From the NCBI GenBank assembly GCA_029782145.1, contig JAKOVH010000030.1, positions 248,001 through 312,000 of the forward strand: a stretch of 64,000 nucleotides of DNA, written 5' to 3'. The translations under genes were made by a program, and so were the position numbers. The stretch comes from Actinomycetes bacterium. Its GTDB lineage: Bacteria; Actinomycetota; Acidimicrobiia; Acidimicrobiales; Acidimicrobilacustridaceae. Of this stretch, positions 20,298 to 27,800 are shown in pieces (the first letter of the stretch is position 1; each line of letters begins with the position of its first letter). Under the pieces are notes generated by a model. That model saw only the letters and a program-made list of their open reading frames with translations. It was not told the DNA's origin and ran no database searches.

Positions 20298-21427
20298 CAG
20301 CGGTCGCTCCCCAGGTCGAGCAGGCGGCGGGCGATGATGTTGCGCTGGATCTCGGAGCTGCCCCCGTAGATCGACGCCGCCCGCGAGTAGAGGTACTCGG
20401 TGCGCCAGAGGTGGCTCTCGACGTCGTCGCCGACGGTGACCTCGGCCGGCAGCGTGTCGGCCACCAGGTCGAACACCGCCTGCTCGGCGGTGGCGAGCAG
20501 CACCTTGTCGATCGAGGTCTCCGACCCGAGCGGCGCGCCCGACGCCATGCGGTGCTGGGTGCCCCGGGACCGGGCCCGGAAGGCGTAGAGGGTCTGGGTG
20601 ACCTCGCCGAGCTTCAGCGGGTCGAGGCTCCCGGGCGGGGCGACCTCGAGCAGGCGCTGCAGGCGGCTGTGCAGGAAGGCGGCCCGCTGCCACAGCGCGG
20701 TGCTGCGCTCGTAGGGCAGCAGGTCCATGGCCACGCTCCAGCCCTGCCCCTCGGCACCCAGCATGCGCTCGGCGGGCACGACCACGTCGTCGAAGAACAC
20801 CTCGGAGAACTCGAGCGAGCCGTGCATGGTCTCGATGGGCCGCACGGTGATGCCGGGGGAGTCCATGTCGAGGAAGAGGGCGGTGATGCCCCGGTGGGCC
20901 GACTCCGGGGTGCCCGAGCGGGTGAGCAGCACGCAGCGCTGCGCGTACTGGGCCAGGCTGGTCCAGACCTTCTGGCCGGTGACCCGCCAGGTGTCGCCGT
21001 CGCGCACGGAACGGCACGACAGCGAGCCCAGGTTGGAGCCGGTGCCCGGCTCGGAGAAGCCCTGGCACCACGTCTCGTCGCCCCGCAGGAGCCGGGCGAC
21101 CATGGTGGCGGCCAGCTCCGGCGCGGCGAAGTCGATCATGGTGGGGGCCAGCACCTCCTGCATGGAGAACAGCCCCGGCTCGACGAGGTCGCGAGCGGTC
21201 ACCGCCTCCTGCAGGTAGGCCCGGAAGAGGGTGGAGCCGCCGAGGCCACCGACGCGCTCGGGCCAGCCCCAGCGGCCGAAGTCGGCGTCGAAGGCGAGGC
21301 GCTTGACCTTGGCGATCTGCGCCATCTGCTCGTCGAGCGTGCCCTTGCCCTCGTAGGCGGGGGCCAGCTGCTCGCGGTTGTCGTCCAGCCAGGCGTCGAA
21401 CGCCGCCCGGTACTCGTCGATGTCCAT
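20297..21427 (-). CDS. Acyl-CoA dehydrogenase, large partner subunit
   Basis: A 376-residue acyl-CoA dehydrogenase with FAD segments QGFSEPGTGSNLGSLSC and WRVTGQKVWTSLAQYA. The C-terminal motif is IYGGSSEIQRNIIARRLL, with Gly instead of Glu in the 'YEG' position, the form usual in FadE26/FadE29-type heteromeric enzymes whose catalytic Glu lies earlier. It is coupled to the short chain that follows. A SnoaL-like gene precedes it by nine bases, and the ferredoxin reductase comes before that, so four genes probably form one minus-strand operon started near 22.98 kb. Confidence 0.88.
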   Translation of the reverse strand: MDIDEYRAAFDAWLDDNREQLAPAYEGKGTLDEQMAQIAKVKRLAFDADFGRWGWPERVGGLGGSTLFRAYLQEAVTARDLVEPGLFSMQEVLAPTMIDFAAPELAATMVARLLRGDETWCQGFSEPGTGSNLGSLSCRSVRDGDTWRVTGQKVWTSLAQYAQRCVLLTRSGTPESAHRGITALFLDMDSPGITVRPIETMHGSLEFSEVFFDDVVVPAERMLGAEGQGWSVAMDLLPYERSTALWQRAAFLHSRLQRLLEVAPPGSLDPLKLGEVTQTLYAFRARSRGTQHRMASGAPLGSETSIDKVLLATAEQAVFDLVADTLPAEVTVGDDVESHLWRTEYLYSRAASIYGGSSEIQRNIIARRLLDLGSDR

Positions 21428-21436
21428 GTGCGGGGG

Positions 21437-21871
21437 TCAGGCCGAGCTGGTGGGCTGGGGCCGGGTCGGGTCGTGGGCCCGGCCGGAGTCGCGCGCGCCG
21501 CTCTTGCGGAGGAAGGTCATCTTGCGGGTGCGCAGCCGCCACCCGTCAGGCGTGCGGCGGTAGGTGTCGTCGTACCACCCGATCCGCATGGCGTGGGACG
21601 TCTGCTCGACGAAGCACAGCGGCTGCTCGCCCGTGCCCGTGTCGCCGTCGAGCTCGAGCGCCGGGGTGCCCACCATGAACAGCCCCTTGGGGGCGGCCGC
21701 CACCAGCGCCGGGAAGTCGGCGAGGGGGTACACGTCGCCGAAGGCGCTGTAGGTGCCGTCGGGGGTGAAGACGTCCATCACCGCCTCGACGTCGTCCTTG
21801 GTCATGCCGACCGCGTAGCGAGCGAGCAGCTGCTCGATCTCGATGACGTCCTCGACCGGGTTGTGGCCCAT
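21437..21871 (-). CDS. SnoaL/NTF2-like domain protein
   Basis: A 144-residue protein with the alpha+beta NTF2-like pattern: DVIEIEQLLARYAVGMTKDDVEAVMDVFTPDGTYSAFG at the N-terminus and GWYDDTYRRTPDGWRLRTRKMTFLR at the C-terminus. Relatives include the SnoaL polyketide cyclase, limonene epoxide hydrolase and steroid delta-isomerase folds, and also the small subunits of ring hydroxylases. The tail after residue 125 is charged and probably disordered. Its place between a ferredoxin reductase and an acyl-CoA dehydrogenase pair suggests a role on a cyclic intermediate, but no catalytic set can be assigned. Confidence 0.78.
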   Translation of the reverse strand: MGHNPVEDVIEIEQLLARYAVGMTKDDVEAVMDVFTPDGTYSAFGDVYPLADFPALVAAAPKGLFMVGTPALELDGDTGTGEQPLCFVEQTSHAMRIGWYDDTYRRTPDGWRLRTRKMTFLRKSGARDSGRAHDPTRPQPTSSA

Positions 21872-21875
21872 GTCG

Positions 21876-22973
21876 TCAGCCCTCCTCGTAGGCGACGCGC
21901 ACCGACGACGACGTCGGCACGGACTGGCAGGTGAGCACCCAGCCCTCGGCGACCTCGTCGTCGTCGAGCACGGTGTTGCGCTTCATCGACACCGTGCCCT
22001 CGACCAGCTTCGCCATGCACGTGGCGCAGTTGCCCATCTCGCAGGAGAAGGGGGGCGACATGCCGAGCTGGCGTGCGGTCTGCAGGATCGTGGTGCCCGG
22101 TCGGTGCTCGGTGGTGGCGATCTGGCCGTCGAGCTCGATGGTGACCTGGCACCCCTCGGGCTCGGGCGCCGCCTCGGCGCCGAGGCCGGGCAAGGGCAGG
22201 TCGTCGACCGAGAAGCGCTCGATGTGGAGGGCCTCGGGGGGAAGGCCCGCCGCCAGGAGGGCGTCCTCCACGATGTCCATGAACGGGCCGGGCCCGCACA
22301 CGAACGCCTGGGGCCGGCGGGCGCCGGCCAGCAGGGCGGTGGCCGCTTCGGGGCCGACGAAGCCGTCGACCACGTCGTGGTGGTGGACGACGGTGAGCCG
22401 GTCGGGGTGCTGCTCGGCCAGCGCGTCGAGCGCTTCGGCGAAGATGGTCGAGGGCCGGTCGCGGTTGGCGTACAGCAGGCGCACCCGACGCTCGGAGCCG
22501 GCCAGGGCCGCCTTGGCGATGGAGAACACCGGCGTGATGCCGCTGCCTCCGGCGTAGGCCACCACGTCGCCCTCGCCCTCGCCCTCGTCCTCGCCCTTGC
22601 CGTCGCCCTGGTCGAGCACGAACACCCCGCTCGGCGGGGCCACGTCGATGACCGAGCCGGCGGTGAGCTCGTCGTTCATCCAGTTGGAGACCAGGCCGCC
22701 GGGCACCCGCTTCACGGTGACCTGCAGCTCGTCGTCGACCTCGGGGGCCGACGACATGGAGTAGCAGCGGTGCTGGGCCTCGCCCTCGAGGGTCACCCGG
22801 AACGTGCAGAACTGCCCGGCCTGGTAGCTGAACGCGTCGCGCAGCTCGGGCGGGACGTCGAGCACGAACGAGCGGGCGTCGTCGGTCTCGTGCACGACCC
22901 GCGCCACGCGCAGGGGGTGGAACCCGTGGTCACGGTGCGCTCCCACTCGCGGCGCAGGTGACGGGCTCGGCAT
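21876..22973 (-). CDS. Flavin/2Fe-2S ferredoxin oxygenase reductase (KshB/PaaE-like)
   Basis: A 365-residue electron-transfer protein. FAD is bound by RCYSMSSAP, NAD(P) by AGGSGITPVFSI and VCGPGPFMDIV, and a C-terminal plant-type 2Fe-2S domain has Cys311, Cys316, Cys319 and Cys349. A Glu/Asp/Gly-rich insert follows the FAD domain (GDGKGEDEGEGEGD). It would pass electrons from NADH to an oxygenase, most simply the Rieske oxygenase at 24 kb. The message should be leaderless: TATCGT at 22982-22987 is eight bases before the ATG and overlaps the palindrome 22984-22998. The closest named analogue I recognise is KshB; identity of the partner is inference. Confidence 0.88.
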   Translation of the reverse strand: MPSPSPAPRVGAHRDHGFHPLRVARVVHETDDARSFVLDVPPELRDAFSYQAGQFCTFRVTLEGEAQHRCYSMSSAPEVDDELQVTVKRVPGGLVSNWMNDELTAGSVIDVAPPSGVFVLDQGDGKGEDEGEGEGDVVAYAGGSGITPVFSIAKAALAGSERRVRLLYANRDRPSTIFAEALDALAEQHPDRLTVVHHHDVVDGFVGPEAATALLAGARRPQAFVCGPGPFMDIVEDALLAAGLPPEALHIERFSVDDLPLPGLGAEAAPEPEGCQVTIELDGQIATTEHRPGTTILQTARQLGMSPPFSCEMGNCATCMAKLVEGTVSMKRNTVLDDDEVAEGWVLTCQSVPTSSSVRVAYEEG

Positions 22974-22981
22974 GGCGACGG

Positions 22982-22987
22982 ACGATA
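22982..22987 (-). promoter_or_regulatory. -10 hexamer TATCGT of the ferredoxin reductase gene
   Basis: TATCGT on the minus strand ends eight bases before the ATG at 22973 and shares four bases with the palindrome at 22984-22998. A protein on that palindrome would cover this promoter. Confidence 0.5.
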
Positions 22988-22998
22988 ACGAAGTTCTC
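22984..22998. promoter_or_regulatory. Candidate operator, palindrome family GAnAAC-N3-GTTCTC
   Basis: GATAACGAAGTTCTC matches the consensus at all six positions of the right half and five to six of the left. It overlaps the minus-strand -10 of the reductase operon. Confidence 0.65.
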
Positions 22999-23040
22999 CA
23001 CACGCGGCAACGAGGCGGTAGCGCCTCGGTGCACCCCGGC

Positions 23041-23055
23041 GATAACGCCGTTCTC
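23041..23055. promoter_or_regulatory. Candidate operator, palindrome family GAnAAC-N3-GTTCTC
   Basis: GATAACGCCGTTCTC is identical to the neighbouring site except for its spacer. TACAGT at 23063-23068 is a plausible plus-strand -10, which puts this copy over the -35 region of the SDR promoter. Confidence 0.65.
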
Positions 23056-23165
23056 CGAGCGCTACAGTCCCCTTTCGGGCAGCCGACCGCCGCCCGCCAC
23101 GCATCGCCACCGAGGGGGAGGCCCGACGTGCACCGCTCGACGACCACGCCTGGGAGCGCAGCGAC

Positions 23166-23918
23166 ATGACCGACCGGCGCATCGCCATCGTCACCGGCGG
23201 GGGCTCGGGCATCGGCCTCGCCATCGCCCGACGGCTCGCCGCCGACGGCATCGGCATCGCCGTGTTCGACCTCGACGCCGAGGCGGCCCGCTCGGCCGCC
23301 GCCGAGGTCGAGGCCACCGGCGTGCCGGCCATCGGGGTGCACGCCGACGTCACCGACCGCGAGATGCTCGCCAGGGGCGTCGAGGCGGTGCGCGAGCAGC
23401 TCGGGCGGCCCACGATCCTCGTCAACAACGCCGGCCTCGACGGGTTCGACCGCTTCTTGTCGATCACACCCGAGCTCTGGCAGCGCATCCTCGACGTGAA
23501 CCTGACCGGCACCTTCAACTGCTGCCAGGCGGTGCTGCCCGACATGATCGAGGAGGGGTGGGGGCGCATCGTCAACATCTCGTCGTCGGCGGCCCAGAGC
23601 GGCCAGCAGCTGATGAGCCACTACGTCGCCGCCAAGTCCGGGGTGATCGGGCTCACCAAGTGCCTGGCCCTCGAGTTCGGGCCCAAGGGGATCACCGTCA
23701 ACACCATCCCCCCGGAGTTCATCGACACGCCGATGCTGCGCGCCGCCGAGGCCAAGGGCCTGCTCGGCGGGGGCGTCGACGCCATCGCCGCCCAGACGCC
23801 CGTGCGGCGCGCCGGCCGGCCCGAGGACATCGCCGCCATGACCGCGTTCTTGTGCCGCGACGAGGCGGGCTACGTCACGGGCCAGGTGCTCGGCGTCAAC
23901 GGGGGCCGCAAGACCTGA
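23166..23918 (+). CDS. SDR family oxidoreductase
   Basis: A 250-residue classical short-chain dehydrogenase. TGGGSGIG is the nucleotide loop, an Asp follows strand 2 (VFDLDAE) indicating NAD preference, NNAG is at about 84-87, and the catalytic Ser-Tyr-Lys set is in SSSAAQSG and YVAAKSG. The C-terminal VTGQVLGVNGG is standard. It would oxidise a hydroxyl group, possibly one made by the adjacent oxygenases. It diverges from the reductase operon across 192 nt with one palindrome per direction. The Rieske gene follows after 134 nt with its own operator. Confidence 0.88.
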   Translation: MTDRRIAIVTGGGSGIGLAIARRLAADGIGIAVFDLDAEAARSAAAEVEATGVPAIGVHADVTDREMLARGVEAVREQLGRPTILVNNAGLDGFDRFLSITPELWQRILDVNLTGTFNCCQAVLPDMIEEGWGRIVNISSSAAQSGQQLMSHYVAAKSGVIGLTKCLALEFGPKGITVNTIPPEFIDTPMLRAAEAKGLLGGGVDAIAAQTPVRRAGRPEDIAAMTAFLCRDEAGYVTGQVLGVNGGRKT

Positions 23919-23978
23919 CCCGCGTCGGGCGGGACGGCGGTCGCCTCGCCTGGCCTCTCCTCGTCCGGCTCGCGCCGC

Positions 23979-23993
23979 GATAATGGGCTTCTC
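23979..23993. promoter_or_regulatory. Candidate operator, palindrome family GAnAAC-N3-GTTCTC
   Basis: GATAATGGGCTTCTC departs from the consensus at two symmetric positions. TATCAT at 24012-24017 is a good -10 for the Rieske gene, so this site would overlap its -35. Confidence 0.55.
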
Positions 23994-24052
23994 ATCTCAC
24001 GAGATCCCTGATATCATGACCAGCCGATCGCCTGACCGGAGGTTGCACCCAC

Positions 24053-25330
24053 ATGGCGAAGTTCCCGAAGCCAGCCGAGGGGAGCTGGACGGAGCACTAC
24101 CCCCAGATCGGCACCAAGCCGGTGAACTACGAGGACTCCATCTCCCCGGAGTTCTACGAGCTGGAGCGCACCGCCATCTTCGGCCGCACGTGGCTCAACG
24201 TCGGCCGGGTGGAGCAGATCCCTCGCACGGGCAACTACTTCACCAAGGAGCTCGACGCGGTGCCGACCTCGGTCGTCGTCGTGCGCGACAAGTCGGGCGA
24301 GGTCCGGGCGTTCCACAACATCTGCCGCCACCGCGGCAACAAGCTGGTGTGGGACGACTACCCCCGCGAGGAGACCAGCGGCACCTGCCGGCAGTTCACC
24401 TGCAAGTACCACGGCTGGCGCTACGACCTCGAGGGCGCCCTCACCTTCGTGCAGCAGGAGTCGGAGTTCTTCGACCTCGACAAGAACGCCTACGGCCTGG
24501 TGCCGGTGCGCTGCGAGGTGTGGGAGGGGTTCATCTTCGTGAACATGGACCCTGACGCCGAGCCGCTCGAGGGCTACCTGGGCGAGCTGGGGGCGGGGCT
24601 GAAGGGCTACCCGTTCGGGGAGATGACCCAGCGCTACTCGTACCGGGCCGAGGTCGGCAGCAACTGGAAGCTGTTCGTCGACGCCTTCATGGAGTTCTAC
24701 CACGCACCTGTCCTGCACGGCCGCCAGGCGGTGGCCGAGGAGTCCGAGAAGCTGGCCAAGTACGGCTACGAGGCCCTGGCCTACGAGATCGACGGGCCGC
24801 ACGCGCTGGTGTCGTCGTGGGGCGGCATGTCGCCGCCCAAGGACCTCGACATGGTCAAGCCCTCCGAGCGGGTGCTGCGCTCGGGCCTGTTCGGGCCGTG
24901 GGACAAGACGATCGACATCGACCTGCCGCCGGGGGTGAACCCCTCGAAGATGCCGCAGTGGGGCGAGGACTCGTTCCTGTTCTTCCCGAACTTCATGATC
25001 CTCATCTGGGAGCCCGGGTGGTACCTCACGTACCACTACTGGCCGACGGCCTACAACCGCCACGTCTTCGAGGCGAGCCTCTACTTCACGCCGCCCCGCA
25101 ACGCCACCGAGCGCATCCGCCAGGAGATGGCCCGGGTGTCGTTCAAGGAGTACGGCCTGCAGGACGGCAACACCCTCGAGGCCACCCAGACCATGATCGA
25201 GACGCGCGTGGTCACCGAGTTCCCGCTGTGCGACCAGGAGATCGCCCTGCGCCACCTGCACAACACCGCCCGCCAGTACGTGGCCGACCACCAGGCGTCG
25301 ACCGAGACGCCGGTCGACATCCGGGCCTAG
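24053..25330 (+). CDS. Rieske non-heme iron oxygenase, alpha subunit
   Basis: A 425-residue ring-hydroxylating-type oxygenase. The Rieske 2Fe-2S site is Cys91/His93 (ICRHRG) and Cys117/His120 (CKYHGW). The mononuclear iron site follows NWKLFVD with Asp210, Glu214, His217 and His222 (EFYHAPVLH). It would hydroxylate or dihydroxylate an aromatic or alicyclic substrate using electrons from the reductase at 22 kb. A GGAGG at 24038-24042 precedes the ATG. No beta-subunit gene is visible; a 111-residue unknown gene follows by 13 nt. The length and residues fit the homotrimeric class (phthalate/KshA-like), although it is longer than KshA. Confidence 0.92.
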   Translation: MAKFPKPAEGSWTEHYPQIGTKPVNYEDSISPEFYELERTAIFGRTWLNVGRVEQIPRTGNYFTKELDAVPTSVVVVRDKSGEVRAFHNICRHRGNKLVWDDYPREETSGTCRQFTCKYHGWRYDLEGALTFVQQESEFFDLDKNAYGLVPVRCEVWEGFIFVNMDPDAEPLEGYLGELGAGLKGYPFGEMTQRYSYRAEVGSNWKLFVDAFMEFYHAPVLHGRQAVAEESEKLAKYGYEALAYEIDGPHALVSSWGGMSPPKDLDMVKPSERVLRSGLFGPWDKTIDIDLPPGVNPSKMPQWGEDSFLFFPNFMILIWEPGWYLTYHYWPTAYNRHVFEASLYFTPPRNATERIRQEMARVSFKEYGLQDGNTLEATQTMIETRVVTEFPLCDQEIALRHLHNTARQYVADHQASTETPVDIRA

Positions 25331-25343
25331 GAGCACGACACCG

Positions 25344-25679
25344 ATGACCATGCTTCCCGACGCCTTCTCCGACCTGGAGCCCTTCGCCGCCAAGTGGTGC
25401 ATCGAGGGCCAGGACGCCCGCTACGCCGAGCGCCTGGCCAGCACCATGCCCGAGCTGCAGGCGTTCTACGACGCCACGCTGCCCCGGCTGGCCGACATCA
25501 TGAGCTACCTCGACGGGTTCGACCTGGCCTCCATCCCGAGCGAGCCGCAGAACCACAACCTGTTGCTGCTCGCCTACTCGTTCGTGCAGATGTCGTTCTC
25601 GGTCGAGGCGTGGGGCCAGCCGCGCGTGCCCGACAGCGGCGCGGCCGAGATCCTGGCGGTGTACGAGCCGGCGATCTGA
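25344..25679 (+). CDS. Small protein of unknown function next to the Rieske oxygenase
   Basis: I do not recognise this 111-residue protein. It is acidic and Leu-rich, with likely helices at about 10-60 (LEPFAAKWCIEGQDARYAERLA; MPELQAFYDATLPRLADIMSYLDGF) and 68-90 (NHNLLLLAYSFVQMSFSVEAWG). It lacks a signal peptide, metal motif or clear resemblance to the NTF2-like beta subunits of ring hydroxylases. The 13-nt gap after the Rieske gene argues for co-translation, so a role as accessory subunit or stabilising partner is possible. GAGCACGAC precedes the ATG. Confidence 0.75.
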   Translation: MTMLPDAFSDLEPFAAKWCIEGQDARYAERLASTMPELQAFYDATLPRLADIMSYLDGFDLASIPSEPQNHNLLLLAYSFVQMSFSVEAWGQPRVPDSGAAEILAVYEPAI

Positions 25680-25699
25680 GGCCGGACGCGACCGGCTTC

Positions 25700-25714
25700 G
25701 AGAGGTCAGTTCTC
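25700..25714. promoter_or_regulatory. Candidate operator, palindrome family GAnAAC-N3-GTTCTC
   Basis: GAGAGGTCAGTTCTC has a perfect right half and two mismatches in the left half. It is 57 nt before the -10 of the TetR gene, so it would be an upstream site, perhaps for autoregulation or looping. Confidence 0.45.
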
Positions 25715-25771
25715 GTCCTCGCAGTGGGCTGCTCTCCTCAGCCGTAGACGCTCGTCTTCCCAGCGCTCGGG

Positions 25772-25777
25772 TAGGGT
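25772..25777 (+). promoter_or_regulatory. -10 hexamer TAGGGT of a leaderless TetR transcript
   Basis: TAGGGT ends eight bases before the GTG at 25786, and no ribosome-binding sequence is present. The nine bases TAGGGTTCT are the same as at the leaderless promoter at 17742. Confidence 0.5.
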
Positions 25778-25785
25778 TCTGCTCC

Positions 25786-26493
25786 GTGACCAAGCAGAAC
25801 GACGGCTCGACGCCCGTGGCACCGACCACCACCTGGCGCGAGCAGGCCGTCGCTCGTTCGCTCGACTCGGCCCGGGCCCGGGCCGAGAGCCGCGTCCAAC
25901 GGTTCCTCGACGCGGCCACCGAGCTGATGAACGAGAACCCGGGCAAGGACTTCACCGTCCAGGAGGTGGTGGAGCGTTCGGGGCAGTCGCTGCGCAGCTT
26001 CTACCAGTACTTCGGCGGCAAGCACGAGCTGCTGCTGGCGCTGTTCGAGGAGCTCATCCGCTCGTCGGCCGAGCACCTGCAGCGCAAGGTCGAGGGCGTC
26101 GACGACCCCCTCGAGCGGCTGCACGTGTTCATCATCGAGCACTACCGCATGGCCCGACCGTCGCTGAAGGGGGCCAAGGTCTCCACCGCCAAAGGCGCGC
26201 CGGTCACGCCGATGATGGTCGACTTCGCCCAGCGCCTGCTGACCGACCGCCCGGCCGAGGCGGCACAGGCCTTCGCCCCCATGGTGGCGCTGTTCAACCA
26301 GCTCCTCGACGAGGCGGCCGAGGCGGGCGCCATCCGCTCGGGGCTGCGCAACAGCTTCCTGTCGGGCACCATGCTCGAGGCCGTGATGTTCAACGCCTTC
26401 TCCACCACCATCGCCGGCGTGTCGGTCCGCAAGGACCAGGACCCGGCCGAGGAGCTCTGGGACCTGTTCCTCCACGGCGTCGCCGTGACGTGA
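25786..26493 (+). CDS. TetR/AcrR family regulator
   Basis: A 235-residue regulator with the HTH FTVQEVVERSGQSLRSFYQYFGGKHELL at about 65-92 and a ligand-binding C-terminal helical domain. The N-terminal extension of about 45 residues is Arg/Ala-rich. It sits beside the Rieske oxygenase and thiolase operons and carries a copy of the shared palindrome upstream, so it is one candidate for the regulator of the whole set; the ligand would probably be a CoA thioester or pathway acid. That link is inference. The transcript looks leaderless. It converges on the thiolase gene, with a long hairpin in between. Confidence 0.85.
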   Translation: MTKQNDGSTPVAPTTTWREQAVARSLDSARARAESRVQRFLDAATELMNENPGKDFTVQEVVERSGQSLRSFYQYFGGKHELLLALFEELIRSSAEHLQRKVEGVDDPLERLHVFIIEHYRMARPSLKGAKVSTAKGAPVTPMMVDFAQRLLTDRPAEAAQAFAPMVALFNQLLDEAAEAGAIRSGLRNSFLSGTMLEAVMFNAFSTTIAGVSVRKDQDPAEELWDLFLHGVAVT

Positions 26494-26510
26494 CGCCCCC
26501 GCCCCCCTCG

Positions 26511-26558
26511 AACCTGTGCCCGTTTCTGTCCCTCCAGCGACAGAAACGGGCACAGGTT
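26511..26558. terminator. Long perfect hairpin between convergent genes
   Basis: Twenty-base arms (26511-26530 and 26539-26558) pair perfectly around the loop CCTCCAGC. It lies between the stop codons of the TetR gene and the thiolase gene, the position of a bidirectional terminator. No U-run follows on either strand. Confidence 0.6.
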
Positions 26559-26612
26559 TCCTGACCCCGGGGAAGTGGGCGAGGTCGACGTGCGACCGGG
26601 GAACGGTCGTGC

Positions 26613-27800
26613 TCAGCCGAGCCGGGTCAGCAGCATCGAGCCGGCGAGGGGCCCGCCGCCGTTGGCCACCACGGCCACCTCGGGCCCGCCGGCGACCTGG
26701 CGGTCGCCCGCCTCGCCCCGCAGCTGGAGCACCGCCTCGTGCAGGAAGCCGAAGCCGTGCAGCCGCCCGCCCGAGAGCTGGCCGCCGTTGGTGTTCAGGG
26801 GCAGCTCGCCGTCGAGGGCGATGCGCTGGCCGCCCTCGATGAAGGCCCCGCTCTCGCCGTGGCCGCAGAACCCCAACGCCTCGAGCCACGCCATGGCGAG
26901 CCAGCTGAAGCCGTCGTACAGCTCGGCCACGTCGACGTCGGCCGGGCGCAGGTCGGTGCGGGCCCACATGGACGCGGCGGCGTCGACGGCGGCCATGGTG
27001 GTCGTGTCCGCCCACTGGTCCCACGACGGCCGGCCCCGCAGCGCCGTGCCCACCGCCTCGACCCGGGCGACGGGGTGGTCGACCGCCGAGGCGTGCTCCA
27101 CCGCGGACACGACCACGGCGGTGGAGCCGTCGCAGGGCACGTCGCAGTCGAACAGGCAGAGCGGCGTGGTGATCATGCGGGCCGAGAGGTAGTCGTCCAT
27201 CGACATCGGCTCGCGGAAGATGGCCTTGGAGTTGAGGGCCGCGTTGCGACGGGCGTTGAGGGCGATCTGGGCCATCTGCTCGCGGGTGGTGCCGAACTCG
27301 TGGAAGTGGCGTTGGACGTTGAGGGCGAGCCAGTTGGCCGCCGAGTAGGCGCGGAAGGGGATGGTCCACTGCTGGGCACCGCCGATGCCCTTGGCTCCCA
27401 CGCCGATGCCCTGCCGGCGACCGCTGCCCTGGGCGGTGGACTCGGTGACGGTGCGGTACACGAGCACGTGGCGGGCCAGGCCGCTGGCCACGGCGAGGAC
27501 CGCGTCGATCACCGCCTGGAGCTGCGCCGGACCTTCCATGCCGCCCCGGTGCCAGTTCAGCGAGAGCCGCAGCGCGTCCTGCACCACGGGCGTGCCCGGG
27601 CCGGCGAACCCACCGGGCGCCGCGCCACCGCCGCCCGGGTAGGTGGCCAGCCCGTCGATGTCGGCCACGGTGAGCCCGGCGTCGCTGATGGCCGCCAGCG
27701 CCGCCTCGATGGTGAGGTCGAGCTCGTCGCGGCCGAGGCGTCGTCCCACCTCGGACTGCCCGACGCCCGAGACGACGGCCCGCTGCTCGACCGCGGTCAC
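26613..27800 (-). CDS. Thiolase-fold acyl-CoA aldolase/thiolase (Ltp2-like)
   Basis: A 395-residue thiolase-superfamily protein. It shows VSGVGQSEVGRRLGRDELDLTIEAALAAISDAGLTVADIDGL at the N-terminus, AYSAANWLALNVQRHFHEFGTTREQMA mid-chain, DCDVPCDGSTAVVVS, VAELYDGFSWLAMAWLEALGFC and NTNGGQLSGGRLHGFGFLHEAVLQLRGEAG near the end. This is the Ltp2/SCP-x class, in which the reactive Cys of true thiolases is often missing and which needs a DUF35 partner to act as a retro-aldolase on steroid side chains. It starts with a GTG that overlaps the DUF35 stop by four bases, so the pair is coupled. Confidence 0.85.
   Translation of the reverse strand: MTAVEQRAVVSGVGQSEVGRRLGRDELDLTIEAALAAISDAGLTVADIDGLATYPGGGGAAPGGFAGPGTPVVQDALRLSLNWHRGGMEGPAQLQAVIDAVLAVASGLARHVLVYRTVTESTAQGSGRRQGIGVGAKGIGGAQQWTIPFRAYSAANWLALNVQRHFHEFGTTREQMAQIALNARRNAALNSKAIFREPMSMDDYLSARMITTPLCLFDCDVPCDGSTAVVVSAVEHASAVDHPVARVEAVGTALRGRPSWDQWADTTTMAAVDAAASMWARTDLRPADVDVAELYDGFSWLAMAWLEALGFCGHGESGAFIEGGQRIALDGELPLNTNGGQLSGGRLHGFGFLHEAVLQLRGEAGDRQVAGGPEVAVVANGGGPLAGSMLLTRLG

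Noticed and set aside
22984..23055. The palindromes could be LexA (SOS) boxes, GAAC-N4-GTTC.
   Set aside because: The spacer between GAAC/GTTC-like halves is three, not four, at every site, and the genes are catabolic rather than DNA-repair genes.
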